Below, one piece after another: positions 36,323 to 47,789 of a DNA stretch of 64,000 nucleotides. The stretch is from Knoxdaviesia capensis. Taxonomy: Eukaryota; Ascomycota; Sordariomycetes; Microascales; Gondwanamycetaceae. The position numbers and the translations under genes are program-made. Under the pieces are notes generated by a model. It made no database searches, had not been told where the DNA came from, and saw only the letters and a program-made list of their open reading frames with translations. Position 1 is the stretch's first letter. The number at the start of each line of letters is the position of its first letter. Where the stretch lies: positions 1,048,151-1,112,150 of the forward strand of contig LNGK01000007.1 of NCBI GenBank assembly GCA_001510575.1, in the 5' to 3' direction.

Positions 36323-39309
36323 CTAGAAGTCCTCAATGGCACAGTTGGGGTGCAGCACGTAGATCAGCTGCTGGAACTGAGCCGCTGGCGTTCCCTCGTC
36401 CTGGAGACCCTCGCCGCGGACGGCCATCAGGATGTTCTCGCGGACCATCTTCTTCAGCACCATGGCGGCGAGAGACTTCTCGCGCTCAAAGTCCTCTTCA
36501 GAGTCAAGATCGTCTTCGATCTGCTCCAGGTACCAGGTGATCAGGTCGTCGTGGGGGACGCCCTCGCCGGCGCCGGTCTCGTCGTCGTTGACGCGCTGCA
36601 CGAACAGGTTGACCATCTTGATGTACTGGTCGTAGGTGATGCTCTGCTTGTGGCGCGGCGGCGGGGCGTCGCCGGCCATCGGGGTGTCGGCGGTCGCGGC
36701 TCGGGCGGCCGGGGGGAATGGGGCGGCCGGGTCGGGGCCGCCGGCGGAGATGGAGGCCTGCAGCAGGGCGTCGGCGTCGGACTCGGGCAGCAGGTCGTCG
36801 GCGGCGGCATCGGGGCTCTCGTCGTAGTCCATCTCGATGTCGTCGTGCTCGACGGAGATGATGCTCTGGCGCAGCAGGTTGTAGGCCTCGACGACCATCT
36901 CGGGGCTGATCTCCTCGACGCAGTTGACCTTGGCAATGGCCTCGGACAGGCGGATCATCGACTCCAGCTGGCGCACGGTGATGCGGTACGAGTTGCGGCC
37001 GATGCCGCCCTGGGCGTCGTCGGCGCGCAGCTCCTTGTACTTGTCGACAAGCACCTCCTTGGCCTCGTCGGTGAACTCGGGGCGGAAGGTGCGGGCAAAG
37101 CGGATGTAGCGCTGCAGCTGCTCGGTGCTGAACTCGGGCTCGATGGCGGCGTCGCGCAGCCGGTGCACGGCCACGATGTGGTTCGCGAGCCGCCGGTCGG
37201 TCTGCTCGGAGCACTCGTCCAGCACCACGAAGAACAGGTCGAAGCGCGACATGATGGGCGCGCTCATGTTGATGTTGTTGCGCAGCGTGGTCTTGCGGTT
37301 GTAGCGGCCGCCGACCGGGTTCGCGGCGGCGAGAATGCTGGTGCGGGCGTTCAGCGTGGCCTGGATGCCGGCTTTGGCGATCGAGATGGTCTGCTGTTCC
37401 ATGGCTTCGTGGATGGCCACCTGGTCGACCACGTCCATCTTGTCGAACTCGTCGATGGCGCAGATGCCGTTGTCGGCCAGCATCAGCGCGCCGGCCTCGA
37501 TGGTGAACTCGCCGGTCTCCTCGTCCTTGACCACGGCGGCCGTCAGACCGGCGGCCGACGAGGCTTTGCCGCTGGTGTACACGGCGCGCGGCGCAAACGA
37601 GCACACGTACTTGAGGAACTGCGACTTGGAGGTGGACGGGTCGCCGACGATGCAGATGTTGATGTCGCCACGCAGCTGCATGCCCTCGGCCGTGGACTTG
37701 TGCACACCCGACATCAGCTGCAGCAGGATGCCCTTCTTCACCATTTCGTGGCCGTACACCATCGGCGCAATCGAGTGCACCATGCGCGAGTAGATGTGGT
37801 CGCTGTGCACCATCTGCCGGAGCTCTTCTATCTGCGTCGGCGTCATGGAGGACAGCACCGCGGCTTGCGCCTCTTCGGCGGTCTCGGCATTCTGCGGGGC
37901 CACGTCCCGGGTGAGAGCGGTGACGACGTCGGCCACCGATGACTGGGCCAGGCCGTTGGCCGGCGAGTTCCCGGCAACCGAGACGTCGGGCGTGACCATG
38001 CAGGCCAGGAAGGCCATGCGGTAGGTCAGGTCCCGCACACCCAGCGCCTTGAGACCGGAGATGCCGTTGCCGCCGGCCTCGCCGCCGCGGGCAAAGCTCC
38101 GGTCGTCGCGCACCGCCGTTGGCCGCGATCCCGGCAGACCCAGCTGGCTGACATCGGGCACGACAATCGGCATGCCGGTGAAGATGCACTTCTCGCCCGC
38201 CTTGGCACGGTCAACCATTTCGCCGCGCAGGATCACGTCCATGGTGCGCGGCATGCTGCCGGTGGGAATCTCCGACGAGTTCTCCTGGATGCGCACCTTC
38301 TGCCAGTCGACAAAGGTGCTCTGGCGGATGTCCAGCTGCCAGCCGATGCGGTTCGCGCACGTCTCGCTGGGGCACTGGGTCGGCTCGGTGTAGCGGAACG
38401 ACTGCTCGACGTCGGGCACCACGCTGCGGCACTCCTCGCACACAAAGGTGGCCTGCGACAGTTCGGGCCGCACCTCCGATGTGCGGGTCACCGTGCCGGA
38501 TATCGAGATCAGCTGGCCGATGTGGGTGGCGCGCAGGCTGCGCACGCGCGACACCAGCGGCAGGTTGTAGAAGGCGATGGCGAAGGTCTTGTCGGTCTTC
38601 TGGAGGCGCGATGTGACGGGGCCGTCGGTCTGGCTGCTGAAGCCGGCCGAGCTGGCCGCCGCCGCCGCCGCCGCCGAAGCACTGCTGGAGAGTGTGGCCT
38701 GGCGGTGTTCGCGGAAATACTGCGGCTCGTACTTGGCCAGCATGTCGTGCAGCGCCAGAGTCAAGAACGGCAGGAATCGGTAGTGGTGGCGCATGATGCC
38801 GTCGGCCAGGCCGCCGTTTTGCCACGACGCCAGATGTCTGAAGTCGACGTAGAAGGTTGAGAGCTGCATTCGCCGCATGTTCTTGATCATGGCCACGTAG
38901 AAGAACTTGTCGGGGATGGCGCTGGACGTGGGAGGGGCCGACGAGCTGAACTCTTCTTCGAAGCTGGAGATATGTGTGCATGCACCTCAACGTTAGCAAG
39001 CCGGCACACTGCGGATCACACACAGGAAAAAGAAAGACTGCGGGCAAGGGCCTACCCCTCGATAAACGACGCGAAGTGTTCCTGCACAAGCAGGCCGATG
39101 CGGTCCTCCACCCGCGGAATGTCTCCCCGGGGCCGGCCCGGCCGGTTGTGCCGGGGCACCTGATCGTCGGCAAAGCCTGCGGGCGTGGGGGCATTAGCGG
39201 CTCCGGTGGCATCAGACTGCGGCGCGCGGGGTTGGGCTCCCGACGAGCTGGGGAGCGGGCCCGGCCGTTTCGGCGTTGTGCCGGAGCGCGAGGCGGCATC
39301 GGACATCAT
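36323..39309 (-). CDS. MCM6: DNA replication licensing helicase subunit Mcm6
   Basis: Subunit of the MCM2-7 replicative helicase. Exons 39309..39056 and 38963..36323 (964 aa); the 92-bp intron (GTAGGC donor, CAG acceptor) joins HFASFIEG to FEEEF. A disordered N-tail is followed by the zinc-binding region CEECRSVV...CPSETC (about 258-290) with the Mcm6-type stretch FVDWQKVRIQENSSEIPTGS. The AAA+ domain has Walker A GDPSTSKSQ (about 522), Walker B CAIDEFDKM and arginine-finger SRFD (about 657). The C-terminal winged-helix region follows. An acidic/Ala-Pro-rich linker near 800-850 is longer than usual. ATG ATG at 39309/39306 leaves the start uncertain by one residue. An ACGCGT box lies 264 bp upstream. 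It is divergent from the aminotransferase. Confidence 0.96.
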
Positions 39310-39426
39310 GATGGCGGGCTCTTCGTTCTTCGAGGAGTGTGAGTTGCGATGTCTTGGAGAGCAGAGGAAAGAGTGTGTAGCGAGAAAGACGGGATTGTGA
39401 GGATGAAGGAAGATAAGATAGGGCAA

Positions 39427-39448
39427 AGAGAGAGAGAGAGAGAGAGAG
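39427..39448 (+). repeat. (AG)11 dinucleotide repeat
   Basis: Perfect AG repeat 118 bp upstream of the MCM6 ATG; it reads as a CT tract on the MCM6 strand, common in fungal core promoters. Confidence 0.85.
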
Positions 39449-39572
39449 TCTGGGTATTTGGTGATGATAAGAACAAGAATCAAACAAAGTGTATGTCAAT
39501 ATCAGGCACAAGAAAAAAAGAGGTCGAGGGGCAAAAGTGGTGCCAGGGGTTTAATTGATTTTCGCGTCGACC

Positions 39573-39578
39573 ACGCGT
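39573..39578. promoter_or_regulatory. MCB-type box (ACGCGT) upstream of MCM6
   Basis: CCACGCGTTTGG, 264 bp upstream of the MCM6 start. MBF binds ACGCGT to drive G1/S genes, and MCM genes are known targets in yeasts. The flanks match the box before RNH203 (CCACGCGTTTG). Confidence 0.6.
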
Positions 39579-39941
39579 TTGGCGTTTAAGAACACGCGAG
39601 GACCGCGTTTTGATGCGGTTAGGAAAGTGTGGCTGGTGCGCCTTCCGTTTGTGGTGCACTGGTTCATGCTCCCGGGTACTTGCGCTTCCCCGTGCAGCAA
39701 GTACCATGTGCGGCACCGTGTTTGCTCGCACTGCCCAGACGACACTGTGCTGGACTCTTAGGGTTACCGAGTTCGGGTTAAACCCCGCGCCCCCACCACG
39801 CAAACCACAAGAGGGCCGCGACATGAAATGCAAACGGCGCCCTTTCACCTCTATTCCATTCACCTTTAAATAACACAGTATACTCCCCGTTTCCCCATCT
39901 TTCAAACCCCCCTCTTCCATTCTTCCCTGGTCACCCGGAAA

Positions 39942-41629
39942 ATGCCCTCTTCGCGCTCTTCTTCGTCGTCCTGGTCTCGCTTGCTGTCCTGTCTCCCCGT
40001 GTCCCAAACCCGCCGTGCCCACTCCCCCCCGCAGCCGCACCCCAAGTCTCCGCTGTCATCATCGGCATCATCCACAATGTCTTCCGCCAGCTCGGCACCT
40101 CCCCGCTCGGTGTCGTCCAGCGAGAAACCGCCCAGCAAGACCTGCACGAAGCCGCTGATCAATCTGCTCCGCGGCTGGCCGTCGCCGTCCGTGCTCCCGG
40201 CCGCGAACCTCCAGGCCGCCGCCACGGCGGTCCTGTCGGATCCGGCCGTGTTTGTGCCCGCGCTACAGTACGGCCCGGACCCGGGGTTCCAGCCGCTGCG
40301 GGACGAGCTGGCGGCGTGGCTGGGCCGCTCGTTTGGCCCAGCTGCGGCAGACGCCAACCGCATCTGTGTGACCGGCGGCGCGAGCCAGAACATTGCCTGT
40401 ATTCTGCAGTCGTTCACCGATCCGCATTACACGCGTGCTGTGTGGATGGTGTCGCCGTGCTACTATCTTGCGTGTCCGATCTTTGAAGATTCCGGCTTCC
40501 AGCGACGCTTGCACGCCGTTCCCGAGGATGAAGAGGGCATCGATGTGGTTGAGTTGGAAAAGCGCATTGTTGCCTTGAACGAGGCGAGTCCTCCAGCACA
40601 GCCGGTAAGTTGGTGCGTGTCTTTTCATGGTGATCAATCGAGGCCGTCGTCCACGCAGCTTACCCTCTCCGATATATCTATATATGTTCCATTTAGCCTT
40701 TCAGCATCCCGCCGCCTACTCGCAAGCTGTACCGCCACATCATATACGTTGTGCCCACCAGCTCAAACCCCTCGGGCACCACAATGTCCCTCGGCCGCCG
40801 CAAAGCCCTGGTGAACCTCGCCCGCGCCCACAACGCCCTCATCATCGCCGACGACGTGTACGATTTCCTCCAATGGCCGGTATCCACCACTTCTGCTTCC
40901 ACCCCGTCCACAATAGCACTCCCCAGCATGGCATCCGGCATCCTCCTGCCCCGTCTCACCGACATTGACGCCGCCCTCCCGCCGACCGCCGACGACCCGG
41001 ACCACTTCGGCCACACCGTCAGTAACGCCTCGTTCAGCAAGATCGTCGGCCCCGGCGTGCGCACCGGCTGGGTCGACGCCACGCCGGCTTTTGCCCACGG
41101 CGTTGCCCAGACCGGCAGCACGCGCTCGGGCGGCTCGCCCAGCCAGTTCTGCGCCGCCATGATGTGGGAGCTGCTGCGCACGGGCGTGCTCGAGTCGCAC
41201 CTGCGCGAGGCCACCATCCCGTCGCTGGCGCGCCGCCATGCCCTCCTCTGTGATGCGGTCACCCAGTACCTGGCCCCGTTCGGCGTAGTGATGCGCCGGT
41301 CCAGTCGGGGTGATATGGGCCTGTACGGCGGGTACTTCGTGTGGTTGGACTTTTCTGCTGGTCTGCCCGCCGACCTGGTGGCTGAGCGCGCTCTCGCCGA
41401 CGAAAATTTGATTGTTGGTGCCGGCGAGTTGTTCCGTGTGTTTGGAGATGAGGAGACGGCCAACGAATTCCGGGCGTGTATTCGGTTGTGTTTTGCCTGG
41501 GAGCCTGAAGATGCTCTTGTGGAGGGTGTGCAGCGGTTGGCCGCAGTGCTGCAGACTTTGCAGAAGGAGGGTGTACAAGGTCTCGCGCAAGTCTCCCGCA
41601 CCAAAGAACAGGCCGCTGAGTTCAAGTGA
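39942..41629 (+). CDS. PLP-dependent aminotransferase, class I/II (yeast YER152C-like)
   Basis: Fold-type I aminotransferase; the substrate cannot be read from sequence (2-aminoadipate or aromatic amino acids are used by relatives). Exons 39942..40604 and 40697..41629 (531 aa); a 92-bp phase-0 intron with GTAAGT donor and TTTAG acceptor. Motifs: YGPDPGFQPLRDELAAWL, VTGGASQNIACI, VPTSSNPSGTTMSLGRRKAL, IADDVYDFLQWP, and the PLP lysine in SFSKIVGPGVRTGWVDA. The first 45 residues (Ser/Arg-rich, no acids until later) could be a mitochondrial presequence. A second in-frame ATG at 40077 would give a cytosolic form. It is divergent from MCM6. Confidence 0.88.
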
Positions 41630-41893
41630 GCTCTCTCTTCATCGACTCTCCACCACACTATTCATTTGCATAAAACGCCAACCCACTGGCGGTTGAGAAC
41701 AGGAATGGCAAAAGGAGAACCCCGGATATATATATCATAATCAATTGGTGTATGGCTGTTGCTTGACAGTTATCATCTCATCATGAAAAACAAAAAGACC
41801 GGAAAGGGGAGGACGAAAGGACAAGGACGCCCCCCGAATGTATCCTGTGTTTTAAAAAAAAACACCCACAAAAGCAAACCCAGAGTCCTACCA

Positions 41894-43765
41894 TTAAATA
41901 TGATAAGGCTTGGCATCCTTAAAGATCAGCTCGGGCTTCCGCTTAGCAATATCCAAGATGGTGGTGGCGAACACACCGTTGGCCCCTAGAGGATGGAGAT
42001 ATCATCAAAGGTTAGGAGTCGGGCTTCAGAAGTCAAGCCTGGGGTTGGTGATAAACTTACATGCAAACCAGCTTCCTATATGCGAGAAACAGAAAGGGAT
42101 ATCCAAGTATCATTAGCAAACGTTTCAATACGCAAAAGACAGCAGATCGACTTACGCGTGAATGAATGAGCAAGATTCACGTCAATGCTCTCGTGAATCA
42201 GGCCCAGTTTGGCAGTCTTCAGCACCAAAGAGACACACTCCATGATCTCCTCATCGTCATCCGAAGTCTGTGCCTGCACCAACAGACTCATCGGCCAGGC
42301 GTTGTTGAATCCAATATGCGGGCCGCCGATGCCACGAAACTCCCGACCCTCGAGGTAGTACGGGTTCGACCATTTGCCGAGGAGCATCTTGCGCGTGTTG
42401 AGGTACACCGGGTCGTCCTTCTCGCAGAAGCCCATCAGCGGCAGGGCCAGGAGCGACGGGTAGTTCGCATCGTCCATGAGGATGTTGGAGCCGTAGCCGT
42501 CGACCTCAAACGCGAACACCTTGCCGAACTTCTTGTGCTCGACAACGCCGTGCTCCCACACACCATCGATCAGCTGGTGCGCCCAGGCCTCGGCCCGCGT
42601 GGCAAGCGCCTCGTTGACTTTGCCGCCGACGGCCCGCAGCATGGCCGCAGTGCGGCGCATCTGCACACCCATCATGGCGTTGGCCGGGATGAAGAATCCG
42701 AGAATGGTAGCGTCGTCACTGGGGCGGAAAGCCGACCGCACGAGTCCCGTGCCGTTGTTAAGCGGGTTGCCGACGCCCTGAAGATTCAGCGTCTCGGTGC
42801 CGGTGTTGGTGCTGCGCTGGAACGTGTACTCGTTGTGGTGGAAAGCACCGGTCTCCGGGTCAAAGGTCGACTCCGACTGCTTCTCCAGCACGCGTAGAAC
42901 CGTCTCAAAGGCCATCACCCAGCGCGGGCCGAGATGCTCGGAGGTTTTGGCGTGGTCGTAGTAGTCGTTGGTCAAGGCCAGGAAGTGAGCGAGCGAATCG
43001 AGCTCGTACTTGCACTCGAACACAAACGACGGCTCGTAGATCGGGTGCACCGCGTCGTTCTGGCCGTTCATCGACGGCGACAGGTTGCTGATCGGTGGCG
43101 GCTGGAAGGCGTTGCAGTAGGGCGACTCAATCACGTACTCGACCTGCGTGTTGACAGCACCCAGGATCAGCGTCTTGATGGCCGGATCCTTGGTGATGAG
43201 CGCCTGGTAGGGAAACAGCTGGTTCGTCGAGTCACGGAGCCACTCGGCGAGAATGTCGCCGGTGATGATAAACGACTGTGGGCCTTCCCACTTGCCTTCG
43301 TCGTTGAAGCCGTGTGGGCCGGTGTCCATAAACCGCGCCGACACGCCGTCGGTGTGGAAGCGGACGGTGGTGTCCGTGGTGGACGGGAAGGTGTTCTCGA
43401 ACAGCCGTGCTAGATCTGGATCTTTCATCCGGCCGGTGACATCGGCGATAACCTTTTCAATGGCCTCCGACTTGAAGGTGCGGCAGCGGGGATCCGGTCT
43501 CTGGAACGGGAGCCGCAGCGGGCCTTCGCTCCGGGGATCACTTAACGGGTGAGGAGGAAGCTGTCAGCATTGTGTAGTCATCTGCAAACACCCGAGTCAG
43601 ATTCTCTTACTGAGGAACTGCCGCGTAGCTCGTGTAGTCAGGGCAGGCGACTCTATCGCTCTCCTTCATCACATATTGCCGGTCCTTATCAGGGGTGGCT
43701 GAAATTGAGTCGGGTGCCAGTAAAATCACCGCCATCAGGGCGGAAAAAAGCCGAGATGGAGCCAT
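41894..43765 (-). CDS. GH125 / Mug157-family glycoside hydrolase (secretory)
   Basis: Family of exo-alpha-1,6-mannosidases (GH125, old DUF1237); S. pombe Mug157 is a relative. Exons: 43765..43611, 43540..42156, 42075..42061, 41985..41894 (548 aa). The third exon is 15 nt and contributes to RSWFAW; with it the C-terminus reads WANGVFATTILDI, as in homologues. The N-terminus MAPSRLFSALMAVILLAP is a signal peptide or anchor, then CPDYTSYAAVPH and LPFQRPDPRCRTF. The family core follows: VRFHTDGVSARFMDTGPHGF, TGDILAEWLRDSTNQLFPY and YELDSLAHFLALTNDYY. A role in trimming secreted or wall mannans is inference. ESA1 lies upstream on the same strand. Confidence 0.93.
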
Positions 43766-44481
43766 TCCGAAGTCGATTTCGGGAATAAAGCGAGTGATAG
43801 CTTCTTAGTTTATGAATATAAGTAGGTGTGAAACAGATTCTATCCGAGAAGGGTTATTGAAGAGGAAAAAAAGGAACAGGGAAAATGTTCGAAATCCAAC
43901 ATTAGCATGTCGTTGTACCTGAAAAGCCAAGAATTGAAAGCTGTAACATTCATTTTAAAGGGAGTCGCTTATATGGCACTCGGATTTTGCTTCTCGGACC
44001 CTATCCAGCCACAATGAGCCACAGTTCTGTGGCGCCCGTCACGCGAGCTCTTGCCAGCGACTGGCAGTCTATTCTAGCTATATAAGTAACTTCTTCCTCC
44101 TTCATTAATAAGTAAGTTCATTTTTCAACTCACCTAAAGTAGTATAACCCTTAACCCTAAGTATTGCCCCACTCCCACCACGTACCTGCATATAAAATTC
44201 CGGAACCAAAATAAAACAGTATACTGTGTTTGTAATTACGGGAAGATAGCTGGAGATATCAAGAAGAGCGGTGAAAACTTGCAAGCAACAAAAGCATGAA
44301 ACAGAATACCGGAACCCTGTAACTCGCTAACCATAAAATCAACAAGTGCCCTCCAACACCCCGGGCACAGATTCGTAACCGTCATTCCTCATAAAACACG
44401 AAGCTACTCCTGAACAAGAAAGAAAAACCGTTTCCAAGTCAAGCATAAGGGGAAACAAAGAAAAAGAAGTGCGCTCCTGCT
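43766..44481. other. Spacer between GH125 5' end and ESA1 3' end
   Basis: No gene. It includes the GH125 promoter and a telomere-like TTAACCCTAA at 44151-44160. Confidence 0.6.
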
Positions 44482-46187
44482 TTACCAAGCCCAAGTGCGC
44501 GATGACGCTGTGAACACCGGCGGTTTCCATTGAATGCGCGCCGGATCAATCGTCTTGCGCTCCTTGAGCTTCTGCTTCTCGCGCTGCTCGATGAGCTTAG
44601 TGGGAATAACAATCTTGTGCTCGCCACGGTGATACACCTGCATCTTCAGCGCCTGCAGCGTGTGCTCAACATCTTGCGCCGTCATCGACAGGTGGGCCGA
44701 GATCCCCTCGATCGTGACCTTCTCTTCCTTCTCGGTGAAGGGAAGCACGTATTCAAGGATGTTCTCGGACCAGTACTGACGATAACTGAGCAGACCCAAA
44801 TCCGACAACGGCTTCTCGGGCGACCCCAGCTTGCCCTCAATCTTCGACAGCTCGTATGAGAATTGGATCAGCAGTCGACCGTAACCCTGTCGTTGGTACT
44901 GTGGGAGCGTCAGGATACAAGCTACGTTGTATCCGTCAGCACTCTCTTTCTCCTTGGAGAAGTATCCGATTAGGTGGTTGCCCTTATCCGTCTTGCGAGT
45001 CATGATATAGAAGAGGAAAGGATCCACATCATAGTAAAGAGTCTTATGGTCGAGGAACATCTTTGAGAGCAGGCAGAGGTTGCGGCAATACGTTCGCTGG
45101 CGCCGACCGTCAATCTCGAAGAACGACACATTTTCGTCCCGGTAGATCTCATTGCCAGGAGGATGCTGGAGAGTGCACTTGTGGCGGTGTCGCAGGAAGG
45201 GGACTGTGTCGTCGTAGTAGCAGAGGCAAAACTCGCAGATGTAGATGAGATCAGAAGCACTGAACTCCTCGGGGTATGGCGAAAAGTACCACGGGAAGAG
45301 ATCCCACTCTCCGAACTGAACCTTGGAAATGTTCCGGATACGTGAAACCTCGGCCGGGTTCTGCGTCATCGATCCCGATGTACGAAGCTTCTCGATTTCG
45401 TCTTCGCGGCTGAAGCCATTCGCAGCAGAGCCCTTCTTGTCGTCTTCGTCGATATCCATCTCATCTCCTCCATTCACAGTAGTGTCAGCTAGGGCTGAGG
45501 TATTTCCATCGGGATCGGGAGTCGCTTGAGTATTGGTTTGCGCCGGGTCCGCGGATTCTGGGGTGCAGTGCCGAGTATTAGCAAGAGAAGCCAGCTTGAC
45601 TCGAAAAGGAAGTCAACTTACCAGTTCCAGGGTGAGGAGTAGTCGCTTCTGATCCCGACTGCTCACGGCGCATGGGACGCTTTTGGGTCTTCTTGGAAGG
45701 TTGCGGCCGCTTGCTGGCCGGAACACCTTTCCGGCCCTTTCCCTCCTTCACCTTGTCTTTCTCGGGGTTGGGCCATTCTACATCTTGGGTGAAATCGATT
45801 CGGGACACTGGCACCCATTCGTCGAGTCGCTTATTGAAGTTGTCGAAGTTGCAGTAAAACTGGCGCCCACTTTTGGTTTCTTTGATACTGAGGATTTCGG
45901 CGCGACGGGGAGCTCCACCCTAAAAGAAGAAGAAGAAGAGAGGAAGATATAGTTAGTTGAAGACGTCCACAGCGCGTGGGAGTGGTTCAGGTACCAGGCG
46001 TGGTAGCTCACCTTTTCAACCATAGCAATACATCCAATCCTGTAATGCAAAGTCATCAGTATTCGAGGGCATATTGCTTTACTAAGCGAATAAATGAGAC
46101 GAGTACTTACCGCAGAGTCTCGGCGGTAGCTTTCCCCTTCTGCCGTGGGGTATCGGACCCCACGGCGTGATCTCCACCGACAGTCAT
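44482..46187 (-). CDS. ESA1: MYST histone acetyltransferase Esa1 (NuA4 catalytic subunit)
   Basis: Acetylates histone H4 and H2A N-tails as the catalytic subunit of NuA4. Exons 46187..46111, 46039..46012, 45919..45622, 45557..44482 (492 aa); introns of 71, 92 and 64 bp. A chromo/tudor-knot domain (about 25-85: IGCIAMVEK, YCNFDNFNKRLDEWV) is followed by a basic Lys/Pro linker and an acidic Asp/Glu patch. The MYST domain starts near 205 with the C2HC finger CEFCLCYYDDTVPFLRHRHKC split here as CEFC and HRHKC. Catalytic Cys lies in NVACILTLP, acetyl-CoA binding in QRQGYGRLLI, and the catalytic Glu in GSPEKPLSDLG. It ends PPVFTASSRTWAW, like other Esa1 proteins. It is divergent from REX4. Confidence 0.97.
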
Positions 46188-46659
46188 GATCCGCGATACT
46201 TTTTGGAGGTAATTAAGCTTTACTTTAATGTACAAAGCAAAATCAACTATAAAATTGATGAAAATTGATGGGTGAAGGTGATGATTGATGAAAATAAATA
46301 ACAGATGGAAAATGGTCAACTTCTGAGAAGGTTGTTTCTTGAAAGTTTAAGTTGTAGACTTGCATCAAAATACTTAGAAAAGCATCTGAAAATCGCTTAT
46401 CGATAAGGAACCCCTGTCACCCTTCCCCACTTGCATAACCCCGATATAAGCATACGCCCGGTAGCCTTTTTTTTTTTTTTGCTTCCTAGGATGCCAAAAG
46501 TTTAACAACGAAAAAATACATTTCACATTGAAGTACTTTCTCTCTCTCTCGTCAATCTCTAATATTCTCTCCCTCGCAGTGTACGACTACTATATTCCCG
46601 TCGTCTCTAGCTCCCGCCCCTTCATCCACCCTCTACTCCAGGTTCTAGAATATCGAGAG
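46188..46659. promoter_or_regulatory. Divergent promoter region, ESA1 / REX4
   Basis: No gene. A perfect 12-bp palindrome CTTATCGATAAG at 46396-46407 holds two overlapping GATA cores; a T13 tract is near 46468 and C/T-rich sequence precedes REX4. Confidence 0.5.
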
Positions 46660-47685
46660 ATGGAGCTGTCGTCGAACTGGAAGAAACTCCAAGCTTCTAT
46701 CAAACTTGAGTCTGTGTCCACCTCTCAGCCACCATCCAAGAAGCGGAAACCCAACGGCAGCACCGACAACGGCGACCGCGCCACCAACTCCCGGCCAGCC
46801 CCCTCCAAAAAGCCACGAGTCTCGGTAAACCAGAGCCAGCCGAAGCCGAAGTCACAGCCGCCGTCGTCGTCTGCAGCTCGGAGCACGAAGCCCGCACGTG
46901 GCCGGATGGGAGGCGTGCAGAGCTCGAAGATCGACCCGCAGGCCCCGAAGAGCGTGGCACCGTCGCTAGCGCTATGGGCCGAGGACAACGACATCACCGC
47001 GGAAGACCTGGCTGAGGCGTATGAGCTGGGCGCGAAAGACGCCGTCGTGCTCGCGGCTGACAAGGCCCGCGTGAACGAGGGCCGCGCGCCGGGCGTCGAC
47101 CTGGGCAAGTACGTGGCCATCGACTGCGAGATGGTCGGCGTGGGCGAGGGCGGCCGCGAGTCGGCGCTGGCGCGTGTGAGCGTGGTGGATTTCCACGGCC
47201 GCCAGGTGTACGACTCGTACGTGAAGCCTTCCCAGCGGGTTGTGGATTGGCGGACGGCAGTGAGTGGGATCACGCCGGCGCTGATGAGAAGGGCTCGGCC
47301 GTTTGACGGTGTTCAGGCGGAGATTGCGGAGATTCTACACGGCAGAATCCTGGTCGGCCACGATGTGAAACACGATCTCGCTGCACTGAAGCTGTCCCAC
47401 CCGTCCAAGGATATCCGTGACACGTCCAGCTTCCCCGGATTCCGAAAGTATGCCACAGGACGGAAGCCGGCTCTACGCAACTTGGCAAAGGAGCTGCTTG
47501 GAGTTGAAATCCAAAACGGCGCACACTCCAGCGTGGAAGACGCACAAGCGGCCATGCAACTGTTTCGCCGTCACAAGTCCGGGTTCGACGTCAACAATGC
47601 GAATCGCTTTGCACCGCCGCCTACCAAGAAGAATGTGCCACAGAAGAAAAAGAAGAAGACGTTACCTGCCCATCTGCAGAGATGA
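46660..47685 (+). CDS. REX4: Rex4 3'-5' RNA exonuclease
   Basis: DEDDh exonuclease of the Rex4/ISG20L2 family, nucleolar, linked to pre-rRNA processing. Single exon, 341 aa. The basic N-terminus (PPSKKRKPNG, KKPRVS) looks like a nuclear localisation signal. The exonuclease core is KYVAIDCEMVGVG (motif I), GHDVKHDLAAL (motif II) and HSSVEDAQAAMQLF (motif III), all with the expected Asp/Glu/His residues. A Lys-rich tail follows. The frame is open further 5' but without an upstream ATG, so 46660 is the start. Confidence 0.95.
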   Translation: MELSSNWKKLQASIKLESVSTSQPPSKKRKPNGSTDNGDRATNSRPAPSKKPRVSVNQSQPKPKSQPPSSSAARSTKPARGRMGGVQSSKIDPQAPKSVAPSLALWAEDNDITAEDLAEAYELGAKDAVVLAADKARVNEGRAPGVDLGKYVAIDCEMVGVGEGGRESALARVSVVDFHGRQVYDSYVKPSQRVVDWRTAVSGITPALMRRARPFDGVQAEIAEILHGRILVGHDVKHDLAALKLSHPSKDIRDTSSFPGFRKYATGRKPALRNLAKELLGVEIQNGAHSSVEDAQAAMQLFRRHKSGFDVNNANRFAPPPTKKNVPQKKKKKTLPAHLQR

Positions 47686-47789
47686 GAGAATGGGGGGTAT
47701 ACGAGCATCGAAAAGAGTCGTCAGTCCAGAAGGAGGCTCCTTCAGCTATTCATTTTGGTCATTGAATCCTATGCAGCAACTATTCTGCC

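Larger units (their letters stand above)
39310..39941. promoter_or_regulatory. Divergent promoter region, MCM6 / aminotransferase
   Basis: Contains (AG)11 at 39427-39448 on the MCM6 leader side, an ACGCGT box at 39573-39578, other CGCG cores nearby (39563, 39595), and TTAGGGTTA at 39758-39766 on the aminotransferase side. Confidence 0.55.

Noticed and set aside
36350..38189. Two 530-560-codon frames overlapping MCM6 in other frames
   Set aside because: Composition shadows of GC-rich third positions; repetitive His/Arg/Gly-rich translations; MCM6 itself has every motif.
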